A stretch of DNA of 12,826 nucleotides, taken from the NCBI GenBank assembly GCA_002726335.1, contig PBSR01000190.1:1-12826 (forward strand), given 5' to 3'. The translations under genes were made by a program, and so were the position numbers. Shown here one piece after another: positions 1-7,895 of this stretch (the first letter of the stretch is position 1; every line of letters begins with the position of its first letter). The DNA is from Gemmatimonadaceae bacterium. Lineage in GTDB: Bacteria; Latescibacterota; UBA2968; UBA8231. Under the pieces are notes generated by a model, which saw nothing but the letters and a program-made list of their open reading frames with translations, was not told where the DNA came from and ran no database searches.

Positions 1-1
1 A

Positions 2-144
2 CCTCCGAGATCAGGGAGGGCCTTGGCGATAACGCTTGACGTTAATAACGTTCCGCACAGTATCCGTATCAACGACCAATGGCTGTGTGCTTCGAATGGA
101 AGCCGGGTCGCGCCACCAACGTTGAGATCGTCGACTACCATTAG
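2..144 (+). pseudogene. higB: HigB/RelE-like toxin remnant, frameshifted
   Basis: This is the 3' part of a HigB-type (RelE-superfamily) mRNA interferase toxin. Positions 56-82 read HSIRINDQW, the strongly conserved block near the end of HigB proteins. From position 85, one frame over, the sequence reads VCFEWKPGRATNVEIVDYH and stops at the TAG of 142-144, which is the typical HigB C-terminus. A single missing base at 83-84 (CT where an Arg codon such as CGT is expected) splits the two blocks. Upstream of 56 the family similarity is poor, and the gene start lies outside the window. The stop codon feeds straight into the higA ribosome site, the normal higBA arrangement. I infer that the toxin is inactive; a sequencing indel is the alternative. 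Confidence 0.75.
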
Positions 145-153
145 GAGTCAGAA

Positions 154-459
154 ATGCCCGCCACGATCATGCCCCCGATCCATCCTGGAGAGATCCTGCT
201 CGAGGACTTTCTCGAACCTCTTGGTTTGAGTCAGTATCGATTGGCGAAGGACACTTCCGTCTCTCCGCGACGGATCAATGAAATCGTCCACGGTACGCGA
301 TCTATCTCAGCGGATACAGCTCTTCGCCTTGCCCGCTACTTCGGCACCACGGATCGATTCTGGCTCAACCTTCAGGTGCGCTATGATCTGGAACTGGAGA
401 AGGACCGCCTTGGCGAGCGGCTACAGACCGAGGTGCAGGTGCTGAGACGAGCAAGCTGA
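154..459 (+). CDS. higA: HigA family antitoxin, XRE-type HTH
   Basis: The product is a 101-residue antitoxin and autorepressor of a type II HigBA module. The N-terminal HPGEILLEDFLEPLGLS block (residues 10-26) and the helix-turn-helix at about 25-50 are characteristic. So is the NEIVHGTRSISADTALRLAR stretch (42-61), followed by YFGTTDRFWLNLQ. The length matches the family, so the gene looks complete. The start at 154 is preceded by TAGGAG (142-147), which overlaps the stop of the higB remnant. In known systems HigA binds HigB and represses the operon through its HTH. Here the toxin is broken, so the antitoxin may persist only as a repressor or as protection against related toxins. The operon promoter would lie upstream of the window. 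Confidence 0.9.
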   Translation: MPATIMPPIHPGEILLEDFLEPLGLSQYRLAKDTSVSPRRINEIVHGTRSISADTALRLARYFGTTDRFWLNLQVRYDLELEKDRLGERLQTEVQVLRRAS

Positions 460-461
460 CA

Positions 462-534
462 CGCAGCGCCTCCGTGGATGACGACGGCTTTCATCTACGT
501 GGCCGATGTGGACAACCGGCGTATTCAGGAGTGC
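462..534 (+). pseudogene. NHL-repeat (beta-propeller) gene fragment
   Basis: Directly after the higA stop, frame 462-479 reads RSASVDDDG. The frame one base over, from about 483, reads FIYVADVDNRRIQE. Joined, they give an almost ideal NHL-repeat blade (consensus V-D-x-D-G-x-I-Y-V-A-D-x-x-N-x-R-I-Q). One surplus T at about 489-491 causes the shift. Nothing NHL-like is seen after about 534, and the following bases to 671 look non-coding. A single blade cannot fold as a propeller, so this is debris from a larger extracellular or periplasmic protein. The rest of 535-655 holds nothing I recognise. Confidence 0.55.
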
Positions 535-655
535 GCGCCGCAACCTTCGCTGTGCCCCTGGATGAAGACAGGACCCGCGATTATCTGGGCAAGATGTATT
601 CCGGCCTCAGCCATCATAGCCAGCATGACAAATTGCCCACGGGGCGGACAATACA

Positions 656-663
656 GAAGGAGG
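656..663 (+). promoter_or_regulatory. Ribosome binding site fixing the sulfatase 1 start
   Basis: AAGGAGG ends about 8 bases before the ATG at 672. It supports that ATG over the upstream in-frame GTG at 474. The 66 residues in between are unlike any sulfatase N-terminus and overlap the NHL fragment. Confidence 0.8.
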
Positions 664-671
664 CGCTGACA

Positions 672-2114
672 ATGCCCAAAGGTCCCAACATCGTGCTGAT
701 CGTCGCCGACGACATGGGCTACGGAGACTTCGGCGTCTTCAACGACGGCCCGGCCCGGACCCCACACCTCGACGCGCTGGTCGGCGAAGGGGTGTGCCTG
801 ACCCAGCACTACGCCGGAGCGCCGGCCTGCTCGCCGTCGCGGGCAGCGCTGTTGACGGGGCGCTATCCGCACCGCACTGGCGCGCTGACACCGATGGAGG
901 TGCGTGGAATGGACCGCATCGCCCTCGACGAGGTAACCCTCGGTGACACCTTCAAGCATGCGGGTTATAAGACGGGGCTGATCGGCAAGTGGCACAACGG
1001 GGCACTCGACGACCGTTATCACCCCAACGCCCGCGGCTTTGACGAGTTTGTGGGTTTCTGTGGCGGCTGGATGGACTACTTCGATTGGTGGATCGATCGC
1101 AACGGGCGGCGCGAGACGACGGACGGGCGCTATCTGACCGATGTGTTTACCGACGAGGCGGTCGATTTTATCCGTCGCCACCGATCTGACCCCTTCATGC
1201 TCTGCGTGACGTACAATGCCCCGCACTCACCGCTACAAGCGCCGGTCGAGGTCGTACAACCCTATATCGAAGCGGGGCTGAGCCCGAACGTGGCGACCAT
1301 CTACGCGATGAACGAGATCATGGATAAGGGCGTCGGACGGATCACGGAAACGCTCGACGAGCTGGGATTGGCCGACGATACGATCATCATGTTCACCAGC
1401 GACAATGGCCCGGCCTTCGGTAACCGGCCCGATCAGGTGCCCAAAGGCATGAGTACGGATTCCCGTCGCTACAACTGCGGCTTCAACGGACAGAAGGGAT
1501 CGGTCTACGAGGGCGGCATCCGGGTGCCGATGGTCATGCGCTGGCCCGGAGGGCTGGAGGGCGGACGGCGTGTCGACGAACTGGTGCACTTTACCGACTG
1601 GTTGCCGACGCTGGGCGGAATCTGTGGCGTCGAGCGGCCCGGTGGGCGAGCCCTCGACGGGGGCGACGCGTTGGCGACACTGCGCGGCGAGGGAGTCGAG
1701 GCGCCGGCGCGGTTCTGGCAGCTCAACCAGTTTCAGCCCGTCGGCTGGATCAACGCGGCGATGCGCGAGGGGCCGTGGAAACTGGTGCGACCCCAGCTGG
1801 CTCAGAAGCCCAAATCCGATGCGGACAAACGCGTGATGGAGCGCTACGTGGAGCTGGATATCAAGTACAAATACCACCCCGATGAAGTGACCGAGCTGAT
1901 GAGCGAGCCGGATCCGGAACTGATCACTCCACCGCCGGCCGATCTGGAGCTATACAATATCGACGACGATCCGCTGGAGAAGAGCAACCTGGCGTCGTCC
2001 GAGCCGGAGCGGGCCAGCCGCATGCTCGGCGCGCTGGAGGAGTGGTTCGACGGAGTCGAAGCCGAAAGGCGGCGCATCCAACCCGATGGTTCCATTGTGG
2101 AGTTGGTCGACTGA
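672..2114 (+). CDS. Sulfatase 1, arylsulfatase A-like (S1 family)
   Basis: The product is a 480-residue type I sulfatase that hydrolyses a sulfate ester. It opens at once with the metal-site strand PNIVLIVADDMGYGD (Asp13, Asp14). Cys53 in CSPSRAALLTGR is the residue converted to formylglycine. Other active-site elements are Lys106 and His108 in GKWH, His185 in APHSP, Asp244/Asn245 in FTSDNG and Lys275 in QKGSVYEGGIRVP. The C-terminal sub-domain ends with the usual ELYNIDDDPLEKSNLA element. There is no signal peptide or membrane segment, so a cytoplasmic location is inferred. Length is normal for the family and the active site is complete. The gene converges on sulfatase 2, with 21 bp between stops. 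The substrate cannot be told from sequence; the DNG/KGSVYEGG pattern is that of arylsulfatase/N-acetylgalactosamine-sulfatase-like members. Confidence 0.93.
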   Translation: MPKGPNIVLIVADDMGYGDFGVFNDGPARTPHLDALVGEGVCLTQHYAGAPACSPSRAALLTGRYPHRTGALTPMEVRGMDRIALDEVTLGDTFKHAGYKTGLIGKWHNGALDDRYHPNARGFDEFVGFCGGWMDYFDWWIDRNGRRETTDGRYLTDVFTDEAVDFIRRHRSDPFMLCVTYNAPHSPLQAPVEVVQPYIEAGLSPNVATIYAMNEIMDKGVGRITETLDELGLADDTIIMFTSDNGPAFGNRPDQVPKGMSTDSRRYNCGFNGQKGSVYEGGIRVPMVMRWPGGLEGGRRVDELVHFTDWLPTLGGICGVERPGGRALDGGDALATLRGEGVEAPARFWQLNQFQPVGWINAAMREGPWKLVRPQLAQKPKSDADKRVMERYVELDIKYKYHPDEVTELMSEPDPELITPPPADLELYNIDDDPLEKSNLASSEPERASRMLGALEEWFDGVEAERRRIQPDGSIVELVD

Positions 2115-2123
2115 CGACTACAC

Positions 2124-2161
2124 CAGGGGAGGTGCCTATCTCGAATAGGGCACTTCCCCTG
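2124..2161. terminator. Hairpin between convergent sulfatase genes
   Basis: CAGGGGAGGTGCC-TAT pairs with ATA-GGGCACTTCCCCTG across a loop of about 5 nt, with one mismatch and one bulge. It sits in the 21-bp gap and the last codons of sulfatase 2. It would form on either strand and may act as a bidirectional terminator. Neither side has a clear T-tract, so intrinsic termination is uncertain. Confidence 0.5.
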
Positions 2162-3497
2162 TATCGTTCACCTCGTAACCCCACTTCTCCAGGTAGTACT
2201 CCTTCTCCCTGAAAGGATCATCTATGCCTTTCAGCTGCCGCTCCAACTCCTGCTGTAGCCCACTGCTGATACCTGCTGCCTCCGGCTCGTCTGCCAGATT
2301 TCGCAGCTGATACGGATCCTCCACATCGTCGAACAGATAGCGCTGCCCATCACTGGTGCGCACGAACGTATGGCGGTGGGTGCGAAGCGCACGGTATGCA
2401 GGATCGCGATGGTTCTTACCACTGAACGGCGATACGCTCATGTAGAGCGCGGCGTGGTCCTCCAGTTCGACCCCTTCTCGTACGCAGACGGAGAGATCTC
2501 TCCCCTCGACAGGATCAGGAATGTCGAGGTCGCACAGACTCAGCAGGGTCGGCATGATATCCACAGTGCCCAAAGGCGTGGTCACCTTGCGCCCCTGCTG
2601 TTGAGATGTGAGGGTAGGGTAGCGCAGGAGATAGGGCACACGGCAAGACTCATCCCAGAAGATCTGTTTGATAAACGGATTCCGACCATGCGATCCCATC
2701 ATCTCGCCGTGATCTGAGGCGAAGATGAGGATGGTGTTTTCTTCGAGGCCGTTGGCCTTCAGGGTCTCAACGACACGGCCGATGCACCCATCCAGTGCGG
2801 CAATATGCGCGTAGTACCCAGCCGCTTCCTTGCGCGTGAAGGCTTCGGTTTCGGCGTCGTCAAAGGCCACGTTCGGAGAAAACTGGACATCGGCTGGCGC
2901 GAAGCGCGCCTGATATTCCTCGGGCGCGTTGTTGTGCGGGAAATGGGGTGGTCCCAAGGACAACGTCAGGAAGAACGGCTCTTCAAGATGTTGACCAATG
3001 AACTCGCACGCATCCTCGGTCTGTGCGAAGGCATCGTATCCGGACCACGTCTTGATCGTCTGATCATCCCCATCGTAGTACTCGGAGTTCTGATAGTCGT
3101 GCGAGCATTCGAGCACTTTCCAGTAGTCAAAGCCCTGCCGACGCTCCGGCGGGATGTAGCTGGCACGACCGCGTCCATCCACGTGCCATTTGCCGATGTA
3201 GGCCGTGGCATACCCACCCGACTTGAACGCCTTGCCAATGCTCTGCTCGTCCGGCGAGAGGGGTATGTCGTTCATGAACATCCCGGTGCCTGTCGGAAAA
3301 CGACCCGTCAGCAGGGCGGCCCGTGCCGGCGTGCACACAGGAGATGTTCCGATGGCGTTGACGAAATCGAGTGACTCGGTGGCGAGCCGATCGATGTTTG
3401 GCGTTACGGCGTTCGGATCACCGTTGTAGCCCGTCGCTTTCGCACGCCACTGATCGGTCAAGATGTAGACTACGTTTGGTCTGTCATGCACAGGCAT
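2136..3497 (-). CDS. Sulfatase 2, S1 family
   Basis: The product is a 453-residue sulfatase, the last gene of the minus-strand operon. The start at 3497 is chosen because GAGGA lies just upstream and the protein begins MPVHDRPNVVYILTDQWR, the normal family start. The longer frame, to 3560, adds 21 unrelated residues. Catalytic elements are Asp15 in TDQW, Cys55 in CTPARAALLTGR, Lys103 and His105 in GKWH, His185 in GPPHFPHN, Asp262/His263 in SDHGEMMGSHG and Lys277 in FIKQIFWDESCRVP. DQW and SDHGEMMGSH are typical of COG3119 members distinct from arylsulfatase A. There is no signal peptide. The gene follows sulfatase 3 by 50 bp on the same strand, so co-transcription is likely. The substrate is unknown; a sulfated sugar or amine is an inference from context. 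Confidence 0.92.
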   Translation of the reverse strand: MPVHDRPNVVYILTDQWRAKATGYNGDPNAVTPNIDRLATESLDFVNAIGTSPVCTPARAALLTGRFPTGTGMFMNDIPLSPDEQSIGKAFKSGGYATAYIGKWHVDGRGRASYIPPERRQGFDYWKVLECSHDYQNSEYYDGDDQTIKTWSGYDAFAQTEDACEFIGQHLEEPFFLTLSLGPPHFPHNNAPEEYQARFAPADVQFSPNVAFDDAETEAFTRKEAAGYYAHIAALDGCIGRVVETLKANGLEENTILIFASDHGEMMGSHGRNPFIKQIFWDESCRVPYLLRYPTLTSQQQGRKVTTPLGTVDIMPTLLSLCDLDIPDPVEGRDLSVCVREGVELEDHAALYMSVSPFSGKNHRDPAYRALRTHRHTFVRTSDGQRYLFDDVEDPYQLRNLADEPEAAGISSGLQQELERQLKGIDDPFREKEYYLEKWGYEVNDTGEVPYSR

Positions 3498-3547
3498 CGC
3501 ATCCTCGTGATTTCTTCGTGTCTTGTCTGCCCCGACTAGCTCGGTTT

Positions 3548-5098
3548 TCACTCGGGCCAATCGTCGAAGTCAGCCGCTGGTCGCTCACTGACGACATTCG
3601 GATACTCAAGATGCATGTCGGCGTCGACGAGTCGGCCATCGCCCAGCAGAATCTGGTTCGAGGTCCTGGGTGTCACACGAGCAGGAAACGACTTTGCGAA
3701 GGCCTCTCTCTGGTCCTTCAAGCGATCGAGCGCCTGGTCATAGTCGAAGCCCTCACATAGCGAGGACCGAAGACGCTCGACCTCTGGTGGCGGCGCTGCG
3801 CCTTCCTTCAGAAGGTTTACCTGTTCGTCCGGGTCGGCTTGCAGGTCGAAAGCCAGGTCTTCGCAGTCTCTGAAGGTCACGACCTTGTAGCGCTCCGATC
3901 GAATGGCGCGATACTCGGTTCCAGGCCCCAACGCTGCCAGGTTCTCTATCACAGGACCATCACGCCCTTCGAGCTGAACGGATTGGCCGCCCGTGGCGAC
4001 CGACGACAGGTCGATCCCCTGCAGGCCGTCTGGAGGCGTCACCTCGGCAAAGCCGCAGAACGTCGGGAACAGATCCGCAAGGCTGACAGGCGTCGTGACT
4101 TCTGACGACTTCATCGCACCGCTCCTGTGATCTGGCGTGGACACGATGAATGGGACACGGATCGAGGCCTCGTGCCACGTTCGCTTGAACCAGAGTCCGT
4201 GTTCGCCCCCGAGCTCTCCGTGATCTGACGTGTAGACGATGATCGTGTTGTCGAGGAATCCGTCGCGGTCCAGAATGGCCAGGAAATCTCCCAGCATTTC
4301 GTCGAACTGATCGACACACGCAAAGTAGGCGGCGCGTGCCTTGCGGGTCTGCTCCTCGGTGACGTCTTCGAGGAAGAGGCCCTGCGACTCGCCGGAGTCC
4401 GACCGGAGCGCGCCGAGCGTGAGGGGGTGATCGACCGTGTCTCCCGTTCGGCCGATCCGGGGCGGCGTGACACCATCCGGGTAGTAGCGATCGAAGAAGC
4501 GGCGTGCGGCGTTCATCGGAAAGTGAGGGTGAGCGAACGAGGTCATAAGGAACCAGGGCTGATCAGGACTCTGGTGTCTGTGCTCACGCAACCACGCCGT
4601 GGCCTCACGGGTAACAATCTGCTCCTGCAGCAACGATTCCGGGATGTCGCTGACACCGGGATCCCGCAGAACGGACGGCATGAAGATGTGATCCCTCGGT
4701 CCGGGCAGGTTGAGCGGGTCCTTCTGATGTGCTGGCGAGGGAGCGGTGAAGTCACCATAGGGCCGATGCTGGAAACCGGCCATCTGGCGCGATCCCATGA
4801 GGTGCATCTTGCCAACCGTCGCGGTTGCGTAGCCGTGATCACCGAGATGAGAGGCGATGGTCGGCACATCGGGAGCCAGGACGGCGCACTCGGAGGAGGG
4901 GCGTCCGGAGAGCATCGCAACTCGGCTGGGGACGCAGAGCGGAAACTGACAGTATGCCGTTTCGAAATGGGCGCCGCGCTCGATCAGGCCGTCGAGCGTC
5001 GGGGTCCGGCACGGCTCACCGCCACGCGCCGTGGGACGTGCGGAGAGAAACCGGTAGCTGTGTTCGTCACTCAGGAGGAACAGAATGTTGGGTTTCAT
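3548..5098 (-). CDS. Sulfatase 3, choline-sulfatase-like S1 family
   Basis: The product is a 516-residue sulfatase starting MKPNILFLLSDEHSYR (metal ligand Asp11). It has Cys55 in CVPSRVAMLSGR for formylglycine, Lys97 and His99 in GKMHLMG, His190 in FAHPHFP, Asp292/His293 in SDHGELGGEHG and Lys305 in FKRTWHEASIRVPF. The LSDEHS start, GKMHLMG and SDHGELGGEHGLWFKRTWHEA resemble the choline sulfatase / COG3119 branch rather than arylsulfatase A, but similarity of this kind does not fix the substrate. No signal peptide is seen. The start is supported by GAAGGA, six bases upstream. It begins 20 bp after the stop of the Gfo/Idh gene, so the two are probably translated from one message. All three sulfatases in the window differ clearly, so they are not recent duplicates. 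Confidence 0.92.
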   Translation of the reverse strand: MKPNILFLLSDEHSYRFLSARPTARGGEPCRTPTLDGLIERGAHFETAYCQFPLCVPSRVAMLSGRPSSECAVLAPDVPTIASHLGDHGYATATVGKMHLMGSRQMAGFQHRPYGDFTAPSPAHQKDPLNLPGPRDHIFMPSVLRDPGVSDIPESLLQEQIVTREATAWLREHRHQSPDQPWFLMTSFAHPHFPMNAARRFFDRYYPDGVTPPRIGRTGDTVDHPLTLGALRSDSGESQGLFLEDVTEEQTRKARAAYFACVDQFDEMLGDFLAILDRDGFLDNTIIVYTSDHGELGGEHGLWFKRTWHEASIRVPFIVSTPDHRSGAMKSSEVTTPVSLADLFPTFCGFAEVTPPDGLQGIDLSSVATGGQSVQLEGRDGPVIENLAALGPGTEYRAIRSERYKVVTFRDCEDLAFDLQADPDEQVNLLKEGAAPPPEVERLRSSLCEGFDYDQALDRLKDQREAFAKSFPARVTPRTSNQILLGDGRLVDADMHLEYPNVVSERPAADFDDWPE

Positions 5099-5118
5099 GA
5101 ATGTCCTTCGCTAGTGGC

Positions 5119-6360
5119 TTAGCCCTTCACTCCAAGCAGGTCATCGATCTCCTGCTGGTACGCATACACGTCTCCAGCGACCAGTTCATCCATCGTGACC
5201 GCCCGCTGAGCGATGGCGGATTCACACAGAGCGTGCGAAGCGGCCACATCACGCATGCCTTCTTCGCCGTCGACCTCCAGAGTCCGTCCATCCAGAATCG
5301 CTTCGGACAGCTCGTGATACTCCAGAGCGATCAGCTTCCAGTCGACGGCCTTGTCGCCCACGCTGAGCTTGGTCGGGAAGAAGTGATCTGCCAACGGCTC
5401 CAGCGTGAAACCCGGGAATCTCTTCAACAGTTCGGCCTGGTCGACTCTTGTTCCATCCATTTCCACAAGGTGGATCTGTGAACCGCGATTGCCGAACCCC
5501 TCGATCCCGGCCAGCGTCCCCCAGATCATCTGTCGGCCGAAGCTCACCGGTCCTGCCAACTGCATCATCCAGTTCAAGGCGGCGCCACTCTCCATCCGGA
5601 AAATCGCAGAGGAGGAATCCTCAGCCGTAGCGGGAACGGTCTCGGGCATCGCTTCGTGTCTGGACTTGTAGAATCCGTAGGGTGTGTTCTCCGTCGGTGC
5701 CTTCTCTCTTTGGGTCTCGACGAGCCGAGCGTCCGCGTAGATCTCCTTGATCTCGCCAAGTTGATAGCGAATCAGATCGGTAAAGTGGACACCCATATCC
5801 AGCAGCGGGCCGGCTCGCTCCTTCAAGTGGCGCCACGGCGTGATGAAGATCTGCTTGCCCGACCGAACCGAGTGGAGGGCGGCACCATAGACATTGCCGA
5901 TCGCACCCTCGTCAATCATGTACCGCGCCAGTCTTGCCGAAGGATCTCGCCGGTAATTCTCAGCGACGGAGATCAGCTTTCCCTTTCGCTCGGCGGCATC
6001 CATCATCATCCGGCACGTACGAATCGTCATGCCGAAGGGCTTCTCGACCATCACGTGCAGTCCAAGCTCGAGGGCTTCGCAGACAACATTGTGGTGGAAA
6101 GAGGGATCCGTCACGACATCGACGGCATCCAGATCGGGTATGGTTTTGGACATCGCCGCCAGATCGGTATACACCGGCGGGCGAAACCCCATCAGGTTCT
6201 CCACCTCGCCGGCAGCACGCTCTCCATTCTCCCGGTTGATGTCGCACAGCGCCGCAAGTTCCACTCGGCAGAACGGCGTCTCTATCAGTTCCTTCAGGCC
6301 ATATAGATGCCTCGTTCCCATCCCGCCGCATCCGACCAGTGCGATCTTGATCTTCGACAT
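5119..6360 (-). CDS. Gfo/Idh/MocA family NAD(P)-dependent oxidoreductase
   Basis: The product is a 413-residue dehydrogenase. The N-terminal Rossmann fold starts KIKIALVGCGGMGTRH (GxGxxG at residues 10-15). EKPFG at 106-110 carries the family's cofactor/substrate Lys107. LLDMGVHFTDLIRY (187-199) carries the conserved Asp and His192 of the C-terminal substrate domain. Members oxidise or epimerise sugars, inositols and amino-sugars, or hydrolyse glycosides by an NAD-linked redox mechanism. The start at 6360 has AAGGAT upstream. The longer frame, to 6537, adds 59 residues that overlap the preceding gene and lack family character. It is the second gene of the minus-strand operon, 88 bp after the FAD enzyme and 20 bp before sulfatase 3. 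I infer that it oxidises the carbohydrate-like product left after desulfation. Confidence 0.92.
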   Translation of the reverse strand: MSKIKIALVGCGGMGTRHLYGLKELIETPFCRVELAALCDINRENGERAAGEVENLMGFRPPVYTDLAAMSKTIPDLDAVDVVTDPSFHHNVVCEALELGLHVMVEKPFGMTIRTCRMMMDAAERKGKLISVAENYRRDPSARLARYMIDEGAIGNVYGAALHSVRSGKQIFITPWRHLKERAGPLLDMGVHFTDLIRYQLGEIKEIYADARLVETQREKAPTENTPYGFYKSRHEAMPETVPATAEDSSSAIFRMESGAALNWMMQLAGPVSFGRQMIWGTLAGIEGFGNRGSQIHLVEMDGTRVDQAELLKRFPGFTLEPLADHFFPTKLSVGDKAVDWKLIALEYHELSEAILDGRTLEVDGEEGMRDVAASHALCESAIAQRAVTMDELVAGDVYAYQQEIDDLLGVKG

Positions 6361-6448
6361 ATACCATCCTTGGAGTTGCTGATTTCGATTGTGATTAAGC
6401 CGAGGCTCCCGGCTCGAGACAATCGTGGATCTCACACAGCGGGGCAAC
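6361..6448 (-). other. Intergenic spacer inside the operon
   Basis: This 88-bp spacer between the FAD oxidoreductase and the Gfo/Idh gene is the longest gap in the operon. It holds the ribosome site of the downstream gene (AAGGAT on the minus strand). I see no convincing terminator or promoter in it. Confidence 0.4.
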
Positions 6449-7855
6449 TCAGCAGGCAAAACCCAGGTGTAAGCGATCCAGAAGCTTGAGCCATGGGCCT
6501 CGCCTGCCACCATTGTCATCGGCCCTCGACATCGCATGTCGTGTCATCGTGACGCCCGCCCAGCGCAAGGGTTCAGGAGGCCAGTTCAGCACCCTGTTTC
6601 TGACAAACTGCATGTCGACGATGTTGCTGGCCTGGTAACCGAGAAGCTCCAAGCCGATCCTGGCTCCAAAGCGGGTCGCCCCTACTCCCAGACCCGTGTA
6701 GCCGACAGCCCAGGAAACTCGGCCGTCATAAGCGACCCCCGGGACCATACAAAAGCGGGTGGAAGAGGCGATGATTCCGCTCCAGCGATGGGTGAATCGG
6801 ATCCCTTCCAATTGCGGGAAGGTTTCGAAGAAGTCCTTTGACAAGCCCTCGAAGCGGCCCCGATCATCAGCGACGCTCTGATCGGTACGACTGCCATAGT
6901 AGTAGCAGACCGATCCCCCGCCTCCCCAGGTGATGCGGTTGTCCTTCGTCATCCGGTAGTAGTGGAACATGTTGGCATTGTTGCAGATGGAGTGTCGAGA
7001 ATCACCCCAACGGATCGCGGCAAGCTGTGCGGGTGTCAGTGGCTCTGTCGCAAGTTGATAATCCCAGACCGGAATGATCGACTTACGAATGGGGCTGAGC
7101 GGGCTGCGGAAGGCGTTGGTGCCTAGCAGGATCTTTTCACTGCGAATGATACCGTTGGCACAACGTGCCTGCATGTCTGCCCCATCAGACGTGATGCCCA
7201 GCAGGCTTGTGCCCTCGAAAATCCGAACGCCCAACGAAAGGACTGCCTCTCTAAGCCCCCAACAGAGGCGGGCGGGATCGACGATGCCATCCTGACCGCC
7301 CCGCGACCAGAGCCCCGCAAGATAGGTCGGTGAATTTACCTCTTGCCGAATCGCGTCCCGATCAAACCACACAACGTCGCCCCCTGCAGCGGTTCCCCTG
7401 TCGAAGCTCTGGCGCAGATCTGCGGCCTGACTCTCGTTGGTGGCGACCGTCAGGGACCCCACTTTCTCATAGCGGGCATCGATATCGTATCGTCCCAGGG
7501 TTTCGAGAAGTTCCGCAAGATTGCGGTTGCCCAGGTCTCCTATGCGTTGCTTTTCTCCGGGGAAGTGGTAGTCGGTGTTGGTCTCGCCATGGGCGAGCGC
7601 CGCATGCAGCATGCCACCGTTGCGTCCGGATGCCCCGTTGCCGACGAAAGTTGACTCGATCAGAATGACGTCCAGCTCAGGCATGCGCTCCTTGGCCTGA
7701 AGGGCAGCCCACAATCCCGTGAAGCCACCACCCACGATGAGGAGCTGACACTTCTCATCCTTGCTCAGTGGCGCAAGTGGTTCGGGGCGAATATCCTGAT
7801 CGAGCCAGGGGGAGGCGTACTTCGAGTGGGCGAGCGCTTCAACGTGTTGCTTCAT
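6449..7855 (-). CDS. FAD-dependent oxidoreductase, DAO/PuuB-like family
   Basis: The product is a 468-residue flavoenzyme of the D-amino-acid-oxidase-like (DAO) superfamily. LLIVGGGFTGLWAALQAKE (GxGxxG at residues 42-47) binds the FAD ADP moiety, with the acidic residue ending strand 2 in ILIES (Glu67). GNGASGRNGG (72-81) is the usual pattern after it. WSRGGQDGIVDPARLCWGLREA is the conserved substrate-domain segment, and the C-terminal WAVGYTGLGVGATRFGARIGLELL closes the FAD site. The overall pattern is closest to gamma-glutamylputrescine oxidase / glycine-D-amino-acid oxidases, which oxidise C-N bonds and release H2O2 or pass electrons on. The start at 7855 has AAGGA upstream. It is the first gene of the operon, which suggests that the pathway substrate or an intermediate carries an amine. 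No signal peptide is present. Confidence 0.9.
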   Translation of the reverse strand: MKQHVEALAHSKYASPWLDQDIRPEPLAPLSKDEKCQLLIVGGGFTGLWAALQAKERMPELDVILIESTFVGNGASGRNGGMLHAALAHGETNTDYHFPGEKQRIGDLGNRNLAELLETLGRYDIDARYEKVGSLTVATNESQAADLRQSFDRGTAAGGDVVWFDRDAIRQEVNSPTYLAGLWSRGGQDGIVDPARLCWGLREAVLSLGVRIFEGTSLLGITSDGADMQARCANGIIRSEKILLGTNAFRSPLSPIRKSIIPVWDYQLATEPLTPAQLAAIRWGDSRHSICNNANMFHYYRMTKDNRITWGGGGSVCYYYGSRTDQSVADDRGRFEGLSKDFFETFPQLEGIRFTHRWSGIIASSTRFCMVPGVAYDGRVSWAVGYTGLGVGATRFGARIGLELLGYQASNIVDMQFVRNRVLNWPPEPLRWAGVTMTRHAMSRADDNGGRRGPWLKLLDRLHLGFAC

Positions 7856-7895
7856 ATTGTCCTTACTTCATGACAACCATTGGCAGGGGACCAAC

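Noticed and set aside
474..671. A 66-residue N-terminal extension of sulfatase 1
   Set aside because: It shows no signal peptide or family similarity, crosses the frameshifted NHL scrap, and a strong ribosome site points to the ATG at 672.
525..1226. A 233-codon open frame opposite sulfatase 1
   Set aside because: It is antisense to conserved catalytic sequence with no family features or ribosome site; a shadow of GC-rich coding DNA.
6361..6537. A 59-residue extension of the Gfo/Idh protein
   Set aside because: It overlaps the C-terminal coding region of the FAD enzyme and precedes a clear GxGxxG start with its own ribosome site.
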